In this document: piece by piece, positions 1 through 6,615 of the stretch
Layout of the letters: each line of letters starts with the position of its first letter
How positions within the stretch are numbered: position 1 is the stretch's first letter
DNA from: an uncultured Clostridia bacterium
GTDB lineage: Bacteria; Bacillota; Clostridia; Lachnospirales; Lachnospiraceae
Length of the DNA: 13,262 nt
Assembly (NCBI GenBank): GCA_946405675.1
Contig: CAMJIC010000050.1
Location: forward strand, 1-13,262
Direction: 5' to 3'
Position numbers and translations under genes: made by a program
The notes under the pieces: model-generated
The model's input: only the letters and a program-made list of their open reading frames with translations
Database searches by the model: none
What the model was told of the DNA's origin: nothing

Positions 1-302
1 TTCCCTGCGTCCCCGATCCGACTGATCAGCTGCGCCTCCACAAAGCTGTGGATGTCTTCATACGCATCAGAGAAATCAAGCCTTCCGCTTTCCAGGTCCG
101 CCTTGATCGTCCCAAGCCCTTCAATGATCCGGCTTGTCTCCTCATCACTGAGGATCCCCTGCCTGCCAAGCATGGCCGCGTGCGCCACGCTTCCACGGAT
201 ATCCTGCTCAAACAGCCTTCTGTCGAATGGCAGGGAATCATTGAATTCCTTTACCAGCGCATCTGTTTCCTTCGTAAATCTTCCGCCCCAAAGCTGAGCC
301 AT
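1..302 (-). CDS. argH: Argininosuccinate lyase, N-terminal part (cut by window edge)
   Basis: Argininosuccinate lyase splits argininosuccinate into arginine and fumarate, the last step of arginine synthesis in the cytoplasm. Only the first 100 residues are present; the family is usually about 460 residues, and the rest lies beyond position 1. The start MAQLWGGRFTKETDALVKEF is the family's characteristic opening, followed by an FDRRLFEQDIRGS stretch and the EDIHSFVEAQL segment near residue 90, all typical of the fumarase/aspartase superfamily N-terminal domain of ArgH. The ATG at 302 is preceded by GGAGGC (310-315) at a good distance, so the start is secure. It follows queH by 213 bp filled with degenerate repeats, so it probably has its own transcription start; I see no clear promoter. 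No argG is visible; it could lie on either side. The identification is strong despite truncation. Confidence 0.93.
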   Translation of the reverse strand, partial: MAQLWGGRFTKETDALVKEFNDSLPFDRRLFEQDIRGSVAHAAMLGRQGILSDEETSRIIEGLGTIKADLESGRLDFSDAYEDIHSFVEAQLISRIGDAG

Positions 303-354
303 TTCCAATGCCTCCTGTCAATCTATGTTCTTTCTTCCGGATGCCTCTGCCCAT

Positions 355-504
355 ATTCCAGTTGCCGCCGTCCATCTTACTGTTTCAGCCATCCAACGTC
401 CAACTCACTGTCTGCGCCGTCCGTCTTACTGTTGCAACGACCTTCCCACTGTTTCGCCATCCGATTCCCTGTTTCCGCCATCCGTCTCACTGGCACGCAG
501 CGCC
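355..504. repeat. Degenerate tandem repeat, about 20-21 bp period, upstream of argH
   Basis: Seven imperfect units fill most of the queH-argH spacer (355-373, 374-394, 395-422, 423-442, 443-462, 463-483, 484-504). A plus-strand consensus is close to ctcactgtttcgccatcc; individual units differ at several positions and one carries an extra 7-8 bases. The shared core ctgtttcgccat also occurs in the 17-bp repeat at 3389-3507. There are no conserved repeats with unique spacers, so this is not CRISPR. Function unknown. The spacer 303-515 contains nothing else I can support. Confidence 0.7.
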
Positions 505-515
505 GGCTGACGCGG

Positions 516-1169
516 TCAGGTAGTTTCGGCTGCGCATGCCTCCTGCTTCTGCCTTTCCCGCTCCGCCCTGGAGAACACACATCCGCAGAAATCCTGGCGG
601 TAAAGGTGATGCTCCCTTGAAAGGACAATGGATCTTTGATAGCCCCCTCTTTTCTTGAAGTCCGAAGGAAGATGCTTTACCTTGTAGATCCCTTCCAGCT
701 CCCGGCCGATCTCATTGATCTTGTCCGCCCTTTTCAGAGGGCTGATGGAGAGCGTCGTCGTAAAATAATCGTATCCGCCTTCCGCGGCAAGCCTTGCCGC
801 CTCTTCCATCCGAAGACGGTAACAGGCAAAACACCTTTCCCCTCCCTCCGGGATCTCTTCCAGCCCCCGGACCGTCTCATAAAACCTGCGGGGTTCATAT
901 TCTCCCCTGAGAAAGGAGATCGGATGAGCTGGACGCATCTCACTGATCAGCCGCTGAAGCTCTTCCTCCCTGTGGCGGTACTCCGCTTCAGGGGCTATGT
1001 TCGGATTGAAGAAAAAAACCATGATCTCAAAATAGTCTGAAAGATACTCAAGCACATAGCTGGAACAGGGCGCGCAGCAACTGTGCAGCAGCAGTCTTGG
1101 CACGGTTTTTTCTGTCCTGAGCTCATCCAGGATCAGATCCAGCTCCTTTTGATAATTAACCCGGTTCAT
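516..1169 (-). CDS. queH: Epoxyqueuosine reductase QueH
   Basis: QueH (DUF208) reduces epoxyqueuosine in tRNA to queuosine, the last step of Q modification of GUN anticodons; it is an iron-sulfur enzyme unrelated to the cobalamin enzyme QueG. From the chosen start the protein is 217 residues, normal for the family. Visible hallmarks are the vicinal cysteine motif LLLHSCCAPCSS (C31, C32, C35), the FFFNPNIAPEAEYRHR segment, a CFAC pair (C113, C116) and CGC (C195, C197), matching the cysteines expected to bind metal and cluster. The frame can be opened to a TTG at 1190, but that has no ribosome binding site and reads MEWVNHH; the ATG at 1169 gives MNRVNYQKEL, the usual opening, with a weak GGTGA upstream. 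It lies 30 bp after dut, probably co-transcribed. QueA, which makes its substrate, is encoded 6.6 kb upstream. Confidence 0.93.
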   Translation of the reverse strand: MNRVNYQKELDLILDELRTEKTVPRLLLHSCCAPCSSYVLEYLSDYFEIMVFFFNPNIAPEAEYRHREEELQRLISEMRPAHPISFLRGEYEPRRFYETVRGLEEIPEGGERCFACYRLRMEEAARLAAEGGYDYFTTTLSISPLKRADKINEIGRELEGIYKVKHLPSDFKKRGGYQRSIVLSREHHLYRQDFCGCVFSRAERERQKQEACAAETT

Positions 1170-1199
1170 ATGATGGTTCACCCATTCCAATCAGCTGTG

Positions 1200-1637
1200 T
1201 CAGGAAAGCCCTGTGGATCCAAATCCCCCGCGGGCCTGATTCCCCAGGGTATCAACCTCCTCAAACACAATCTGAGGCTGATGCTCCAGGATCCGGAACT
1301 GGCAGATCCTGTCATTGACATGGACCACGGTATCCCTTGTTGCGTAGCATGGCCATCTCAGGTGATCCTCATCACCGCAGTAGGATTCATCCACAATGCC
1401 GATCCCATTGGCCTGGATCAAGCCATAATTCCGAAAGGCAGAGCTGCGGGCAGCGATGATCATCTCATACCCGGCAGGAAGCTGCACGGACACACCCAGG
1501 TCGATCAGGCAAAACTGGCCCTGCTTCAGGCTGACTTCCTCTGCAGAGCGCAGATCGATCCAGTCACTCTTTCCGCCGATATAGGCCAGCCTGTCAATCT
1601 GATCGGAATGATATTTGATACGGATCTTTTTTACCAT
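1200..1637 (-). CDS. dut: Deoxyuridine 5'-triphosphate nucleotidohydrolase (dUTPase)
   Basis: dUTPase hydrolyses dUTP to dUMP and pyrophosphate, keeping uracil out of DNA and supplying thymidylate synthesis. The 145-residue protein shows the motifs of the trimeric dUTPase family in order: motif 1 WIDLRSAE (26-33), motif 2 ARSSAFRNYGL (63-73; the usual Pro before Arg is Ala), motif 3 GIGIVDESYCGD (78-89) with the Asp that activates water, motif 4 RICQFRI (110-116) and the glycine-rich motif 5 ARGGFGSTG (135-143) that closes over the nucleotide. The frame extends to an ATG at 1673, but the added 12 residues (MVFWYLCMGNAE) are unlike the family; the ATG at 1637 with GGGGA about 9 nt upstream is preferred, with 1652 as another possibility. 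It leads queH by 30 bp. A composite palindrome lies 64-116 bp upstream. Confidence 0.92.
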   Translation of the reverse strand: MVKKIRIKYHSDQIDRLAYIGGKSDWIDLRSAEEVSLKQGQFCLIDLGVSVQLPAGYEMIIAARSSAFRNYGLIQANGIGIVDESYCGDEDHLRWPCYATRDTVVHVNDRICQFRILEHQPQIVFEEVDTLGNQARGGFGSTGLS

Positions 1638-1700
1638 TTCAGCATTCCCCATGCATAGATACCAGAAAACCATTCAGGATGAATTGTTATCATGATTGAT

Positions 1701-1753
1701 CAGAATCTGTACAGGTACCTGCTCAAAACAGATTCTGAACAGGTACCTGTACA
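1701..1753. repeat. Composite palindrome between the GH13 gene and dut
   Basis: A 14-bp perfect inverted repeat (tgtacaggtacctg at 1708-1721, its reverse complement at 1740-1753) surrounds a second 9-bp inverted pair (cagaatctg 1701-1709 with cagattctg 1729-1737). Each long arm also contains the self-complementary caggtacctg, so several alternative hairpins can form. No T-run follows in either direction, so it does not look like a simple terminator. It could be an operator pair upstream of dut or a small repeat element; 1729-1747 recurs with one mismatch, inverted, at 3657-3675. Confidence 0.75.
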
Positions 1754-1772
1754 CAATCAATTTAAAAAGAAC

Positions 1773-3377
1773 TTAAAATACAACAAATGATTGCGGATCC
1801 AATGTCAGGAGCTGATCCTTCAGGCTTCCTTCACCGATTTTCCAGACAGGATCTCTGTCCTGTTCTTTCACCGGAGCAAAAGCCTTTCCGGAAGATGGAT
1901 TCACTGCCATGATCCGTTCCCCACGCCTGTACACGAAGGGCAGCTTTCCCGGTTCCATATACACGATCTGAAGATTCGGCTCGCTCTGGAGGTCGGACTG
2001 GCTATGGCGCAGCCTGAGGATCGAGCGGACTGTCTCAAGCAAAGAATCTTCGACTCCCACCATCTCGCTCACGACCGGCGCATCCGAAGAAGCATCCACC
2101 GGCAGGTAGATCCTGTCACTGTCAGCATCTGAAAAACCAAGGTTCTTCCCTCTGTTCCACTGCATGGGTGATCTCGCCCCGGTGCGGAAATAACCGCCCT
2201 CTTTGGTCGGCAGGCTCAGGTAACGCTGTCCGATCTCATCCCCGTAGTAGAGGAATGGCACGCCCGGCATGGTAAACAGGAATGCATAGAACAGCTTCAG
2301 CTCCCGCTCACTGAGATGGAAAGAAGGACGGACCGTATCATGGTTGCATGTGATCAGGCTGATATAGCCGATATCCTTCGTATCTTCATAAAGCTTCAGA
2401 TATTCATCCATAAAACGGGAAATATCACCGCCGGCATCCATTTTGAAAAAGCTGTGATCCTCGTAACACGCCTTCGCCTCCGGATCCTCCCCGGTAAAGC
2501 AAGGATCTGAAAAGATGATCCGTCCCGCATGGTTCTGATAATCCCTGACCAGCGTGGAATAGGGAGAATGGGGTTCGTTCAGGAGGAAATCCGCATGGAA
2601 CCCGGCTCTCAGGGAAAGGGATGGATTGCTCCACTCTGAAACAAGCGCGCACTCCGGATAGTCCCGGTCAAGCATGTCCCTGATCTCTCTCCAGATCCGG
2701 CTTGTCCCGCTCTTCTTCTCGTCATCCCCCTTCACCAGGGAAGCCGCCATATCGACGCGGAACCCGTCACAACCCCTGTCCATCCAGAAACGCATCACAT
2801 CCTTGATCGCTTCGATGGTGGAACGCGCTCCTTCACTGTCCGTGGAGCACTTCCAGCTCTCATCCGGATTCAGCCAGCCATAATTCAGCGCGGGCTGGCA
2901 TTTGAAGAAGTTGAGAAGATACGTCCCCGGCCTCTGGGCTTCGCCGCCTACATATGGATATCCCAGATTGCCCGTACCCCGGAAGCAGAAATCCGTCCAG
3001 ATAAACCGGTCAGAATATTCATTTTTCTTAAGCTCACAGCTTCTCCTGAACCACTCATGCTCCTCTGAGGTATGGCCGGGAACCAGATCCAGCAAAACAT
3101 GGATTCCCTTTTCATGAGCCTTGTCAAAAAGCCGGATCAGGTCTTCATTCGTCCCGTATCTGGCCGCCGCTTTCTTGTAATCACGGACATCATAACCCGC
3201 GTCCTTGAACGGAGAGTCAAAGCACGGATTGATCCAGAGCGCGTTAAAACCGAGCTCCCTGATATAATCCAGCCGGGAAATGATCCCCTGGAAATCTCCG
3301 ATCCCATCTGAGTTGGAATCGCAAAACGACTGCGGATAAATCTCATAAAACACAGCATCCTTTAACCAGCCCGGCAT
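1773..3377 (-). CDS. GH13 alpha-amylase family glycosidase (alpha-glucosidase-like)
   Basis: A 534-residue member of glycoside hydrolase family 13, probably acting on alpha-glucosidic bonds of short oligosaccharides or disaccharides in the cytoplasm: there is no signal peptide, and the opening WLKDAVFYEIYPQSFCDSNS is that of the oligo-1,6-glucosidase/trehalose-hydrolysing branch. Seen in order: conserved region I DLVPGH (about 97-102), region II GFRVDMA with the nucleophile Asp209, region III VSEW with the acid/base Glu248, and region IV NHD with Asp347; a beta-sandwich C-terminal domain follows the barrel. The exact substrate cannot be told. The reading frame is open to an ATG at 3404 (MAKQKWRFV), but that ATG lies inside a 17-bp tandem repeat; the ATG at 3377 has a perfect GGAGG (3384-3388) 6 nt upstream and gives the family's usual N-terminus, so 3377 is chosen. 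It stands alone between two repeat-rich spacers. Confidence 0.88.
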   Translation of the reverse strand: MPGWLKDAVFYEIYPQSFCDSNSDGIGDFQGIISRLDYIRELGFNALWINPCFDSPFKDAGYDVRDYKKAAARYGTNEDLIRLFDKAHEKGIHVLLDLVPGHTSEEHEWFRRSCELKKNEYSDRFIWTDFCFRGTGNLGYPYVGGEAQRPGTYLLNFFKCQPALNYGWLNPDESWKCSTDSEGARSTIEAIKDVMRFWMDRGCDGFRVDMAASLVKGDDEKKSGTSRIWREIRDMLDRDYPECALVSEWSNPSLSLRAGFHADFLLNEPHSPYSTLVRDYQNHAGRIIFSDPCFTGEDPEAKACYEDHSFFKMDAGGDISRFMDEYLKLYEDTKDIGYISLITCNHDTVRPSFHLSERELKLFYAFLFTMPGVPFLYYGDEIGQRYLSLPTKEGGYFRTGARSPMQWNRGKNLGFSDADSDRIYLPVDASSDAPVVSEMVGVEDSLLETVRSILRLRHSQSDLQSEPNLQIVYMEPGKLPFVYRRGERIMAVNPSSGKAFAPVKEQDRDPVWKIGEGSLKDQLLTLDPQSFVVF

Positions 3378-3388
3378 AACAAACCTCC

Positions 3389-3507
3389 ATTTCTGTTTCG
3401 CCATGATTCCTGTTTTGCCATGACTTTTGTTTGGCCACTATTTCTGTCTGGCCATGGTTTCTATTTGGTCATGATTTCAATTTGGCCATGACATCTGTAT
3501 GGATACG
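3389..3507. repeat. Seven tandem 17-bp repeats upstream of the GH13 gene
   Basis: Seven head-to-tail units of exactly 17 bp start at 3389, 3406, 3423, 3440, 3457, 3474 and 3491, with a partial eighth at 3508-3520. Plus-strand consensus atttctgtttggccatg; most units differ from it at one to four positions, the seventh (3491-3507) at more. On the coding strand each good unit reads catggccaaacagaaat, placing an ATG every 17 bp in rotating frames. The first unit overlaps the true ribosome binding site region of the GH13 gene and explains its false upstream start. No spacers, so not CRISPR. Confidence 0.88.
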
Positions 3508-3529
3508 ATTTCTTCATGACAATAAAGAA

Positions 3530-3584
3530 ACGGTGCCGCCGGCATCTGTGAACCCAAGCCCCAGAGCCTTATTTGCGGCACCGT
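3530..3584. repeat. Long interrupted hairpin, REP-like; possible terminator of the pil operon
   Basis: A 10-bp perfect inverted repeat, acggtgccgc (3530-3539) and gcggcaccgt (3575-3584), encloses 35 nt in which a further imperfect stem (ggc-ctg against cag-gcc on the minus strand) can form. On the minus strand it lies 84 nt beyond the pilT stop and is followed by the T-rich GTTTCTTTATT, so it may end the pil operon transcript. The flank aaggggacggtgccgc resembles REP-type palindromes I remember from clostridial genomes; that likeness is recollection, not a search. Confidence 0.55.
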
Positions 3585-3656
3585 CCCCTTGTTATCTCTC
3601 CTGTTCAGATATGAACTTTTCCCTGCACCTTTTGCCTGACACAGATAACAGAATAT

Positions 3657-3675
3657 CAGGTATCTGTTCAGAATC
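3657..3675. repeat. Second copy of the caggtacctgttcagaatc repeat, overlapping the pilT stop
   Basis: The 19 bases caggtatctgttcagaatc match the reverse complement of 1729-1747 at 18 of 19 positions. The copy overlaps the last three codons and stop codon of pilT (3668 onward). A short dyad, acagata with tatctgt, and a further cctgttcagata at 3599-3610 suggest a local cluster of related pieces in 3599-3676. Confidence 0.5.
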
Positions 3676-4741
3676 CAACCGTCGCATTGAGCCTGCGCTC
3701 CATTGCTTCCGGGTTATTGCAATACTTCACTGCTGTCTCCTGTGTGATCCGCCCCTTTTTGAACAGATCGTAGATCGACTCATCCATGGCGATCATGCCC
3801 TCCGAAGCGCCGCTGCGGATCGTCGCATCGATCTGATGCGTCTTCCCCTCACGGATCAGGCTCCGGATCGCGGTATTTGCATACATCACCTCAAATACAG
3901 CTGTCACCGCTCCATCCACCGTCGGGATCAGCTGCTGTGAGATCACGCAGCGGAGCATCATCGCAAGCTGCAGCCGGATCTGGTTCTGCTGCCCGGCCGG
4001 GTAAATGTCAATGATACGGTCCACCGCATTCGCGGCTCCCTGGGTGTGCAGGGTGGAAAACAGAAGGATGCCAGTCTCGGCTGCCGTCATGGCAACCTCG
4101 ATCGTCTCATGATCACGCATCTCACCCAGAAGGATCACGTCAGGGCTTTCTCTCAGCGCGCTTCTGAGCGCATGGATATAATCCACGACATCATTCCCGA
4201 TCTCACGCTGGGTAACGATACAGCGGTCGTGCCTGTGGACAAACTCGATCGGGTCTTCCATCGTAATGATGTGCCCTTCCCGGTTTTTGTTGATATGGTC
4301 AATCATGCAGGCAAGCGTAGTAGACTTTCCGCTTCCCGTTGCCCCTGTTACCAGGATCAGTCCGTTGCGGATATCAGCAGCCCGCATAACCGGCGCGGGG
4401 ATCCCGAGGCGCGAAGCGTCAGGAAGTCCGAAACGGATCACACGCAGCACGACTGCCAGAGAACTTCTCTGATGAAATACATTCGCGCGGAATCTTCCCA
4501 GCGATGCGATGGAAAATGAAAAGTCATCATCAAAGGTCTCGTCTTCCAGCACCCTGTTGTGACGCCCGCACTGCGTATAGATTGCACGGACGATCTTCTC
4601 TGTATCATCCGGGTGGAGCATGTCCTTCGCCCGCTCCTGCTTTCCAAGAACCTTGAACGTAAGCGGAAGTCCGGGAATGATGAAAACGTCCGAGGCTTCC
4701 AGACGAAGCGCTTCCTGCAGGATATCATTTAATTCTACCAT
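3668..4741 (-). CDS. pilT: PilT-family type IV pilus ATPase
   Basis: A cytoplasmic hexameric ATPase of the secretion superfamily, most like PilT, which powers pilus retraction. At 357 residues it has the normal PilT length: an N-terminal PAS-like domain (about 1-110), Walker A GATGSGKST (133-141), acidic MEDPIEF (161-167), Walker B DVILLGEMRD (201-210), the histidine box STLHTQGA (229-236) and, near the C-terminus, AIRSLIREGK (291-300), the AIRNLIREGK-type motif that marks PilT rather than the extension ATPase PilB. The long N1 domain and zinc tetracysteine motif of PilB are absent. It is the last gene of the six-gene operon, starting 2 nt after the preceding stop with no clear ribosome binding site, so translation is probably coupled. 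It is the only ATPase in the cluster, so it may drive assembly, retraction or both here. Confidence 0.92.
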   Translation of the reverse strand: MVELNDILQEALRLEASDVFIIPGLPLTFKVLGKQERAKDMLHPDDTEKIVRAIYTQCGRHNRVLEDETFDDDFSFSIASLGRFRANVFHQRSSLAVVLRVIRFGLPDASRLGIPAPVMRAADIRNGLILVTGATGSGKSTTLACMIDHINKNREGHIITMEDPIEFVHRHDRCIVTQREIGNDVVDYIHALRSALRESPDVILLGEMRDHETIEVAMTAAETGILLFSTLHTQGAANAVDRIIDIYPAGQQNQIRLQLAMMLRCVISQQLIPTVDGAVTAVFEVMYANTAIRSLIREGKTHQIDATIRSGASEGMIAMDESIYDLFKKGRITQETAVKYCNNPEAMERRLNATVGF

Positions 4742-4743
4742 CG

Positions 4744-5229
4744 TTAAGCCAAACCTGTTCCTTCTACAGATGTTTCCGGCAGTGTGTTGAGATGTCCGTT
4801 CTCATCCTCCGTGAGAGGCTGCGCGCCTTCCGGAAGGACATCCGAATACTCTGTCTCCGCTACCGTTTCAATCTCCCACTTTGTGACAGACAGCATGCCC
4901 TGGGCATCTGCCTCAGCCGTAATATGCAGGTACTGGTTCATCGAAAATCGGATCGATGTAGAGTACCTGTTCCCATCCTGAATCGTATCATAGGGAAGCG
5001 GCGCGCCGCCGCGCAGATAGTCATCCATCTGGGCGAGCCATTCCTGGCCGGCCCTCTCACTTATCGCATTCTGCTGGGCAAATACCATCTGCCTGTCGGC
5101 AAGCGCCCTGTCCGTCTGCGCTCCTACCAGGGAAAGCAGAGCCAGTACCGCAAGCAGGATCAGGACACAGGTGATCACAATTGTCAGGGCACCGGAACGA
5201 ATCGGCTGTCTTGGCTTTTTTCCATTCAT
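4744..5229 (-). CDS. Single-helix membrane protein of the pil operon (GspK/PilX-like N-terminus)
   Basis: A 161-residue protein that I do not recognise by family. It has a short basic N-terminus (NGKKPRQPIR), one hydrophobic segment at about 13-36 (SGALTIVITCVLILLAVLAL) and an outside domain of about 120 residues ending in an acidic, Thr/Glu-rich tail. The SGALTI opening without a Glu at position +5 resembles GspK/PilX-type minor pseudopilins, which also lack that residue; this is a resemblance by eye only. Its ATG overlaps the upstream stop as ATGA (5226-5229) and has GGAGG 7 nt upstream; the stop is 2 nt before pilT. The tight coupling to pilT suggests a structural or minor subunit of the machine. 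Confidence 0.8.
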   Translation of the reverse strand: MNGKKPRQPIRSGALTIVITCVLILLAVLALLSLVGAQTDRALADRQMVFAQQNAISERAGQEWLAQMDDYLRGGAPLPYDTIQDGNRYSTSIRFSMNQYLHITAEADAQGMLSVTKWEIETVAETEYSDVLPEGAQPLTEDENGHLNTLPETSVEGTGLA

Positions 5230-5756
5230 GGCGACGCCTCCGTTTCTGACTCAGTCCTGGAGATCTCATCCAGGTTCACGTCACCCGACCACACCGCATC
5301 AACAGCATCCGGGAAGTACTTAGCCGTATCAAGCTGTGCCAGATCCTCTTCCGGATAGTCCAGGTTGACCACCTTCATGTTGCCGGTGATCATATACCCG
5401 ACAGCCCTGATCTCACAGGTCATCAGCAGTGTGACCTCGTACTTTCCTTTTTCTGACAACACCCCGTTCCCGTCAAACTGGAGCACCAGGCTGGTCTGGG
5501 GCGTATCCACATCACTGTATTCATCATTGGCCGTATCGATCAGCGCCTTCTGCGCCTGACCGACCTGATCCTCGCCTGCCTCAAACATCGTGACGACATT
5601 CTGGGCAACCGCGGCTGCCTCAGTCCGCATCTTCGCATAATTTGACTTCTGGGCTGCCGCGCCGAAGATACGCACCAGGATCACCAGCATCAGCAGGAGA
5701 AGAAACGTGATGATCAGCGTTTCCACAAAAAACGCTCTGTTTTTTCTCGCTTTCAT
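5226..5756 (-). CDS. Prepilin-like single-helix membrane protein of the pil operon
   Basis: A 176-residue protein with a basic leader (MKARKNRA), then FFVETLIITFLLLLMLVILV, a single hydrophobic helix with a glutamate near its start. This is the layout of type IV prepilins (class III signal, Glu at +5) and also of TadE-like pseudopilins, whose helix carries a VE pair; the preferred Gly before the cleavage site is missing, so processing is uncertain. The outside domain (about 35-176) has an alpha segment rich in Ala/Gln and then beta-like stretches such as QTSLVLQFDGNG, ending in an acidic tail. It overlaps both neighbours by ATGA (5753-5756 and 5226-5229) and has AAGGAGGT upstream, the best ribosome binding site in the operon, suggesting high expression and perhaps a main subunit. 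Confidence 0.82.
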   Translation of the reverse strand: MKARKNRAFFVETLIITFLLLLMLVILVRIFGAAAQKSNYAKMRTEAAAVAQNVVTMFEAGEDQVGQAQKALIDTANDEYSDVDTPQTSLVLQFDGNGVLSEKGKYEVTLLMTCEIRAVGYMITGNMKVVNLDYPEEDLAQLDTAKYFPDAVDAVWSGDVNLDEISRTESETEASP

Positions 5757-6238
5757 GCAACTACCTCCTTTGCATGGAGATAGATCCTGCGGACTCCGTC
5801 CTCAGTGGTGATCGTCGCGATATTGTTTTCCAGAGAGACCTGAAACTCTTTCGCCTTCGCGATCTTCACAGGGTCAGAGCTGACATTCTCTCCCTGATCG
5901 GAGAGAATAGATTCCATCAGGTATCCATCCTCCAGCCAGATCCTGGTCTGATAGTGCTTCTGTCCGGAAGGATCCAGGATCGTCAGGACATCTCCCTTGT
6001 CCGTATGCTCCACCTGGAGCGCTCCTGTCTCATCACAGGACTGGATCTTGGAAGCCGTGTAGCTCAAAGCCCCCCTCCTCGTCATATTGGCGGAACGGTT
6101 CTCGGTGATCGAATCGAACAAACCTCCGCCGATCGCGGAAAGAGCCATGATCCCGATCAGCATGATAGCGAACAGGGCAACAACAAACAGGGATGCAAAA
6201 TCGATCTCCCGCCTCTTGTCCTGGGATCTTCTGTCCAT
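5753..6238 (-). CDS. DUF4860-like membrane protein of the pil operon
   Basis: A 161-residue protein: charged N-terminus (MDRRSQDKRREID), one hydrophobic segment (FASLFVVALFAIMLIGIMAL, about 14-33), then an outside domain beginning with RRGALSYTASKIQSCD at about 54-69. The N-terminal helix followed by an R-x-ALSY-x-A-x-K-I/V pattern is what I remember of DUF4860 proteins, which occur in Clostridia next to type IV pilus genes; family membership is by recall and would need a profile search. The later part (GDVLTILDPSGQKHYQTRIW) looks beta-rich, like a pseudopilin head. AAGGGGG lies 7 nt before the ATG; the start is 13 nt after the preceding stop, and the stop overlaps the next gene. Probably a minor subunit or assembly factor. 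Confidence 0.82.
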   Translation of the reverse strand: MDRRSQDKRREIDFASLFVVALFAIMLIGIMALSAIGGGLFDSITENRSANMTRRGALSYTASKIQSCDETGALQVEHTDKGDVLTILDPSGQKHYQTRIWLEDGYLMESILSDQGENVSSDPVKIAKAKEFQVSLENNIATITTEDGVRRIYLHAKEVVA

Positions 6239-6251
6239 GCCGTTTCCCCCT

Positions 6252-6593
6252 TTATCTTCTAAGCGTCACCTGAACTGTCGGAAGCTGGTTCCCGGAACCT
6301 GCACTCAGGGACACAGCATATTTGGAACCATCATAACGGACCCCGTAATTCTGTTCCAGGTAGCTGATGCTGACCGGGTAGGTTCCCTCGATCGCATAGC
6401 ACTGCACGCATGCCTCCGTGACATTCTGCCTGAGGCTTTCCACAGCCTGACGGTTCATGTCAAGATCCATGCGCGTAAAAAGAAACACGCACAGAAACAG
6501 ACAGACGACTGCCGCTACAAGCCCTATTATGATACGCCTGGCCCTTTGCGCCGCACTGACGCGGGGCCTGTCATGATAGATAACGTCTCTCAT
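6252..6593 (-). CDS. Small pilin-like membrane protein of the pil operon
   Basis: A 113-residue protein with a 24-residue basic cytoplasmic start (RPRVSAAQRARR), a helix at about 21-40 (IIIGLVAAVVCLFLCVFLF), then LRQNVTEACVQCYAIEGTYPVSISYLEQNYGVRYD at about 55-89. That stretch has the look of the region after the first helix in pilins and pseudopilins (an alpha segment, then CYAxEGxYPxSLxYL, then a short beta part). There is no standard prepilin cleavage site with Gly and Glu+5, so it would be a non-canonical pilin. Two cysteines (in ACVQC) could form a bond or bind something outside. The start is 22 nt after the pilC stop with GGGGA 9 nt upstream. Function inferred from context and this one motif. 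Confidence 0.8.
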   Translation of the reverse strand: MRDVIYHDRPRVSAAQRARRIIIGLVAAVVCLFLCVFLFTRMDLDMNRQAVESLRQNVTEACVQCYAIEGTYPVSISYLEQNYGVRYDGSKYAVSLSAGSGNQLPTVQVTLRR

Positions 6594-6615
6594 GATTGTC
6601 CATCCCCTTTCAAGG

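Noticed and set aside
355..504. Possible CRISPR array
   Set aside because: Units are adjacent, degenerate and only about 20 bp with no unique spacers; the same applies to 3389-3507.
48..620. 190-residue open frame on the plus strand spanning argH and the repeat array
   Set aside because: Runs antisense to argH and through tandem repeats; no domain and no start signal.
3378..3404. N-terminal extension of the GH13 protein from ATG 3404
   Set aside because: The ATG is part of a 17-bp repeat, while ATG 3377 has GGAGG at ideal distance and matches the family's start.
3491..3520. Possible promoter for the GH13 gene (TTGTCA with a weak -10 17 bp on)
   Set aside because: The -10 candidate TACAGA matches at only three of six positions and lies in the repeat array, so it is not supported.
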